DNA of 42,109 nt from an uncultured Cryomorphaceae bacterium (GTDB lineage Bacteria; Bacteroidota; Bacteroidia; Flavobacteriales_D; Parvicellaceae), in the NCBI GenBank assembly GCA_947311505.1, contig CAMZLL010000003.1, forward strand, positions 1-42,109, written 5' to 3'. A program made the position numbers and the translations under genes. Numbering within the stretch: the stretch's first letter is position 1; the number at the start of each line of letters is the position of its first letter. This document shows, in pieces, positions 39,895 through 42,109 of the stretch. The notes below the pieces were generated by a model. That model saw only the letters and a program-made list of their open reading frames with translations, searched no databases and was not told where the DNA came from.

Positions 39895-41704
39895 ATCGTG
39901 TTATTATTAGTTCTGTTTTTGTTCCCAAGTTATTAGACACAGTAGTAACGGTGGCTTTTAGCTGTCTAGAAAACGATTTGATTAATTTACTTCCAAAGTT
40001 TTTAGGCGTATTTCCTATATCATAGCCATTTCCATTATCACTTACTATAAGTTGTAAAAACTCTTTTTCATCTTTTAAAACTATTTGGACTGTAGGGGTT
40101 TGCACATTCTCAAATGCATACTTGATAGAATTGGTATAAAGTTCGTTTACGACCAACGCAATAGGAATGGCAGTGTCTATGTTTAGCTTAATAGTATCCA
40201 CATCGAATTTGGTTTGTGTCTCATGATATCCATACGATGCGTCCAATTTTAAAACCAGTTTTTCGAGGTAAGTTTTCATTTCTACCCCACTTAAATCATC
40301 ATGTTCATAGAGTAATTGATGAATCAATGCCATAGATTGAATTCGCCCTCTACTCTCTTGAATTAATTTTGAAAAATCCTCATTTCCAGAAGCGTTACTT
40401 TGTAATTGGAGCATCGTTGATACAAGTTGTAAATTGTTTTTTACCCGGTGATGTATTTCACCGAGTAGCACTTCTTTTTCATTCAAGTTTTGATAAATTA
40501 TAGCATTCTTTTGATTCAGAGCTTTATTGTTTTTAAGCTTTTGCACGTACAAATAGATACCCCCCGCAATTAACAATAAAAAAATACCCAACCCTATTGA
40601 TAGCATTTTAATATTCTGATTGGCAGTATGATTTTTTTCTAGCTCTTCTTTTAAACTTAAATTGAATTGCGCTATCTCCTTATCTTTTTTTTCTGTCTCG
40701 TACTTAACTTCCATCTCCGCCACCTTTTCGTTGGTAGCCAATTGAAATATAGAATCTTTTATAACTTTTGATTTTTTATAATAATATAATGCCGAATCGT
40801 ATTGATTCAAACTTGAAAAAATAGAAGCATACATATCATAATCGTATTGTAAATCTTGATTAGCACCAAAATCCAATTTCAGTTTTGTACTATGCCGTAA
40901 ATCCTTCAAAGAATTTGCGTACTCTCCTTGATTTTGATGCAACACCGCTTTTGAAAATGCAATGGTCCAAAGCGTTTGCGTATCTTTATTTTTGATGGCT
41001 AAATCTTCTGCTTTTCTATAATAGTCCAATGCCAAATTTGGATTGGACTTGATGTATATTTTAGCAAAATTGACGTAGGCGCTTCCCAAATAATAATCAT
41101 TATGAAATTTTTTATAGATAGCAACTGCTCGTGTATAATTCTGCTCAGGAATAGTAAAATCTACAGTATCAATATAGGTATGATTAACACCAATAGAAAT
41201 TAGATTATTTGCCATACTCAAAGAGTCTCCCAGCAGTATATTTAATTTTAATGACTGTTGAAAGTACTCATTAGAATGTTCATAATCATATTGAAAATGA
41301 TAAAACCAACCTAAGTTGGTAAAGGTAAACGCCAATCCAGATGAATCTGAAATTTCTTCTTGAATCGTCACAGCTTTATGATAAAATTCAATTGCCTTAT
41401 TCGAATTACCTGACACTTCATAATAAACGCCTTTGTTGGTATAAGTGATTGCCAATTCTTTCCGATCAACATCTTGATTTAAAGCCTGAGCCACGTTGGC
41501 ATAATGCAACATAGAATCCAAATCGCTATAATAATATTCCCAAGAAACATCATTGAAATATTCGATTTTCTCTTGCAAAGATTTACCCCTTAGTTCTACT
41601 TGAAGTAAACTATCGAGCGTTGATGCCGATGCAATGTATCCACTCGTCAATATCGAGAACAACAACACATACTCCATTAAATATTTCTGAATAGTTCTTT
41701 TCAA
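39881..41704 (-). CDS. TPR-containing sensor histidine kinase (HisKA_2 type)
   Basis: TPR repeats; LLGEIHHRVKNNLQLVSTMLQLQS (HisKA_2 phosphoacceptor); VVNELYTNSIKYAF and VSDNGNGYDI ATPase boxes. Confidence 0.93.
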   Translation of the reverse strand: MKRTIQKYLMEYVLLFSILTSGYIASASTLDSLLQVELRGKSLQEKIEYFNDVSWEYYYSDLDSMLHYANVAQALNQDVDRKELAITYTNKGVYYEVSGNSNKAIEFYHKAVTIQEEISDSSGLAFTFTNLGWFYHFQYDYEHSNEYFQQSLKLNILLGDSLSMANNLISIGVNHTYIDTVDFTIPEQNYTRAVAIYKKFHNDYYLGSAYVNFAKIYIKSNPNLALDYYRKAEDLAIKNKDTQTLWTIAFSKAVLHQNQGEYANSLKDLRHSTKLKLDFGANQDLQYDYDMYASIFSSLNQYDSALYYYKKSKVIKDSIFQLATNEKVAEMEVKYETEKKDKEIAQFNLSLKEELEKNHTANQNIKMLSIGLGIFLLLIAGGIYLYVQKLKNNKALNQKNAIIYQNLNEKEVLLGEIHHRVKNNLQLVSTMLQLQSNASGNEDFSKLIQESRGRIQSMALIHQLLYEHDDLSGVEMKTYLEKLVLKLDASYGYHETQTKFDVDTIKLNIDTAIPIALVVNELYTNSIKYAFENVQTPTVQIVLKDEKEFLQLIVSDNGNGYDIGNTPKNFGSKLIKSFSRQLKATVTTVSNNLGTKTELIITRYEIN

Positions 41705-41774
41705 ATAAAGGTGGTATTAATGCTCAAATATAATAAAAATATCGACAAACATTTTAGGAATATCAGTAAAGACA

Positions 41775-42109
41775 GTTGCGCAATTAGACGTTTAATATGA
41801 GAGACTTCTCTTTCAATCAATTCTTCGCCACCAAAAACCCAACTCACTTATTATCAACAGGTAACTCATTAAATATTTTTCACTCTAGCCTCGAACTTAA
41901 TCAAACTTGGATTTTTGCATTGGTTTTCAGTAGCTCTTTGCAATCCTTAAACCATTAACCAGTAGAAAACAATCCAAGTTTGATTAAGTCAGAGGCTAGA
42001 GTGAAAAATATTTAATGAGTTACCTGTTGATAATAAGTGAGTTGGGTTTTTGGTGGCGAAGAATTGATTGAAAGAGAAGTCTCTCATATTAAACGTCTAA
42101 TTGCGCAAC
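41775..42109. repeat. Large inverted repeat: 139-bp arms, 57-bp loop
   Basis: Arms 41775-41913 and 41971-42109 are reverse complements with 2 adjacent mismatches; right arm ends at the window edge. Confidence 0.95.

Noticed and set aside
41775-42109. Interpretation of the terminal inverted repeat as a hairpin telomere of a linear replicon
   Set aside because: No independent support; ordinary repeat or contig-end explanations are more likely, so it is reported only as an inverted repeat.
1-42109. CRISPR array, prophage or complete insertion sequence
   Set aside because: No regularly spaced direct repeats, no recognisable transposase, integrase or phage structural genes seen.

Overview
Window from a Bacteroidota, probably Flavobacteriales-like, genome; lineage is inferred from gene content, TAnnTTTG promoter-like boxes and the FtsZ C-terminus. 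The left ~18 kb is a minus-strand dcw (division/cell-wall) cluster: mraZ-rsmH-ftsL-like-ftsI(PASTA)-murE-mraY-murD-[stand-alone MurD C-terminal domain]-ftsW-murG-murC-ftsQ-ftsA-ftsZ, followed by a GatB/YqeY protein and an outer-membrane beta-barrel-like protein. The rest is mostly housekeeping: PlsC-like acyltransferase, HAD hydrolase, methylmalonyl-CoA epimerase, orphan peptide-type SBP, bactofilin, UspA, ruvB, TonB receptor, multiheme cytochrome c, frr, pyrH, exonuclease, ddl, ferredoxin/U32 protein, clpX, SixA and a LytTR two-component pair, plus two tRNAs. The less ordinary signals are: (1) a paired inverted element upstream of clpX whose two ~80-90 nt units keep an internal hairpin despite different stem sequences; (2) a 139-bp-arm inverted repeat at the right edge of the window; (3) a decayed or overlapping small-ORF locus at 34.0-34.8 kb with operator-like dyads; (4) a stand-alone MurD C-terminal domain gene inside the dcw cluster; (5) two oppositely oriented candidate MraZ box pairs between mraZ and a divergent acyltransferase. 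No CRISPR array, prophage or intact IS was seen. No database search was run; all family names rest on motif recognition.
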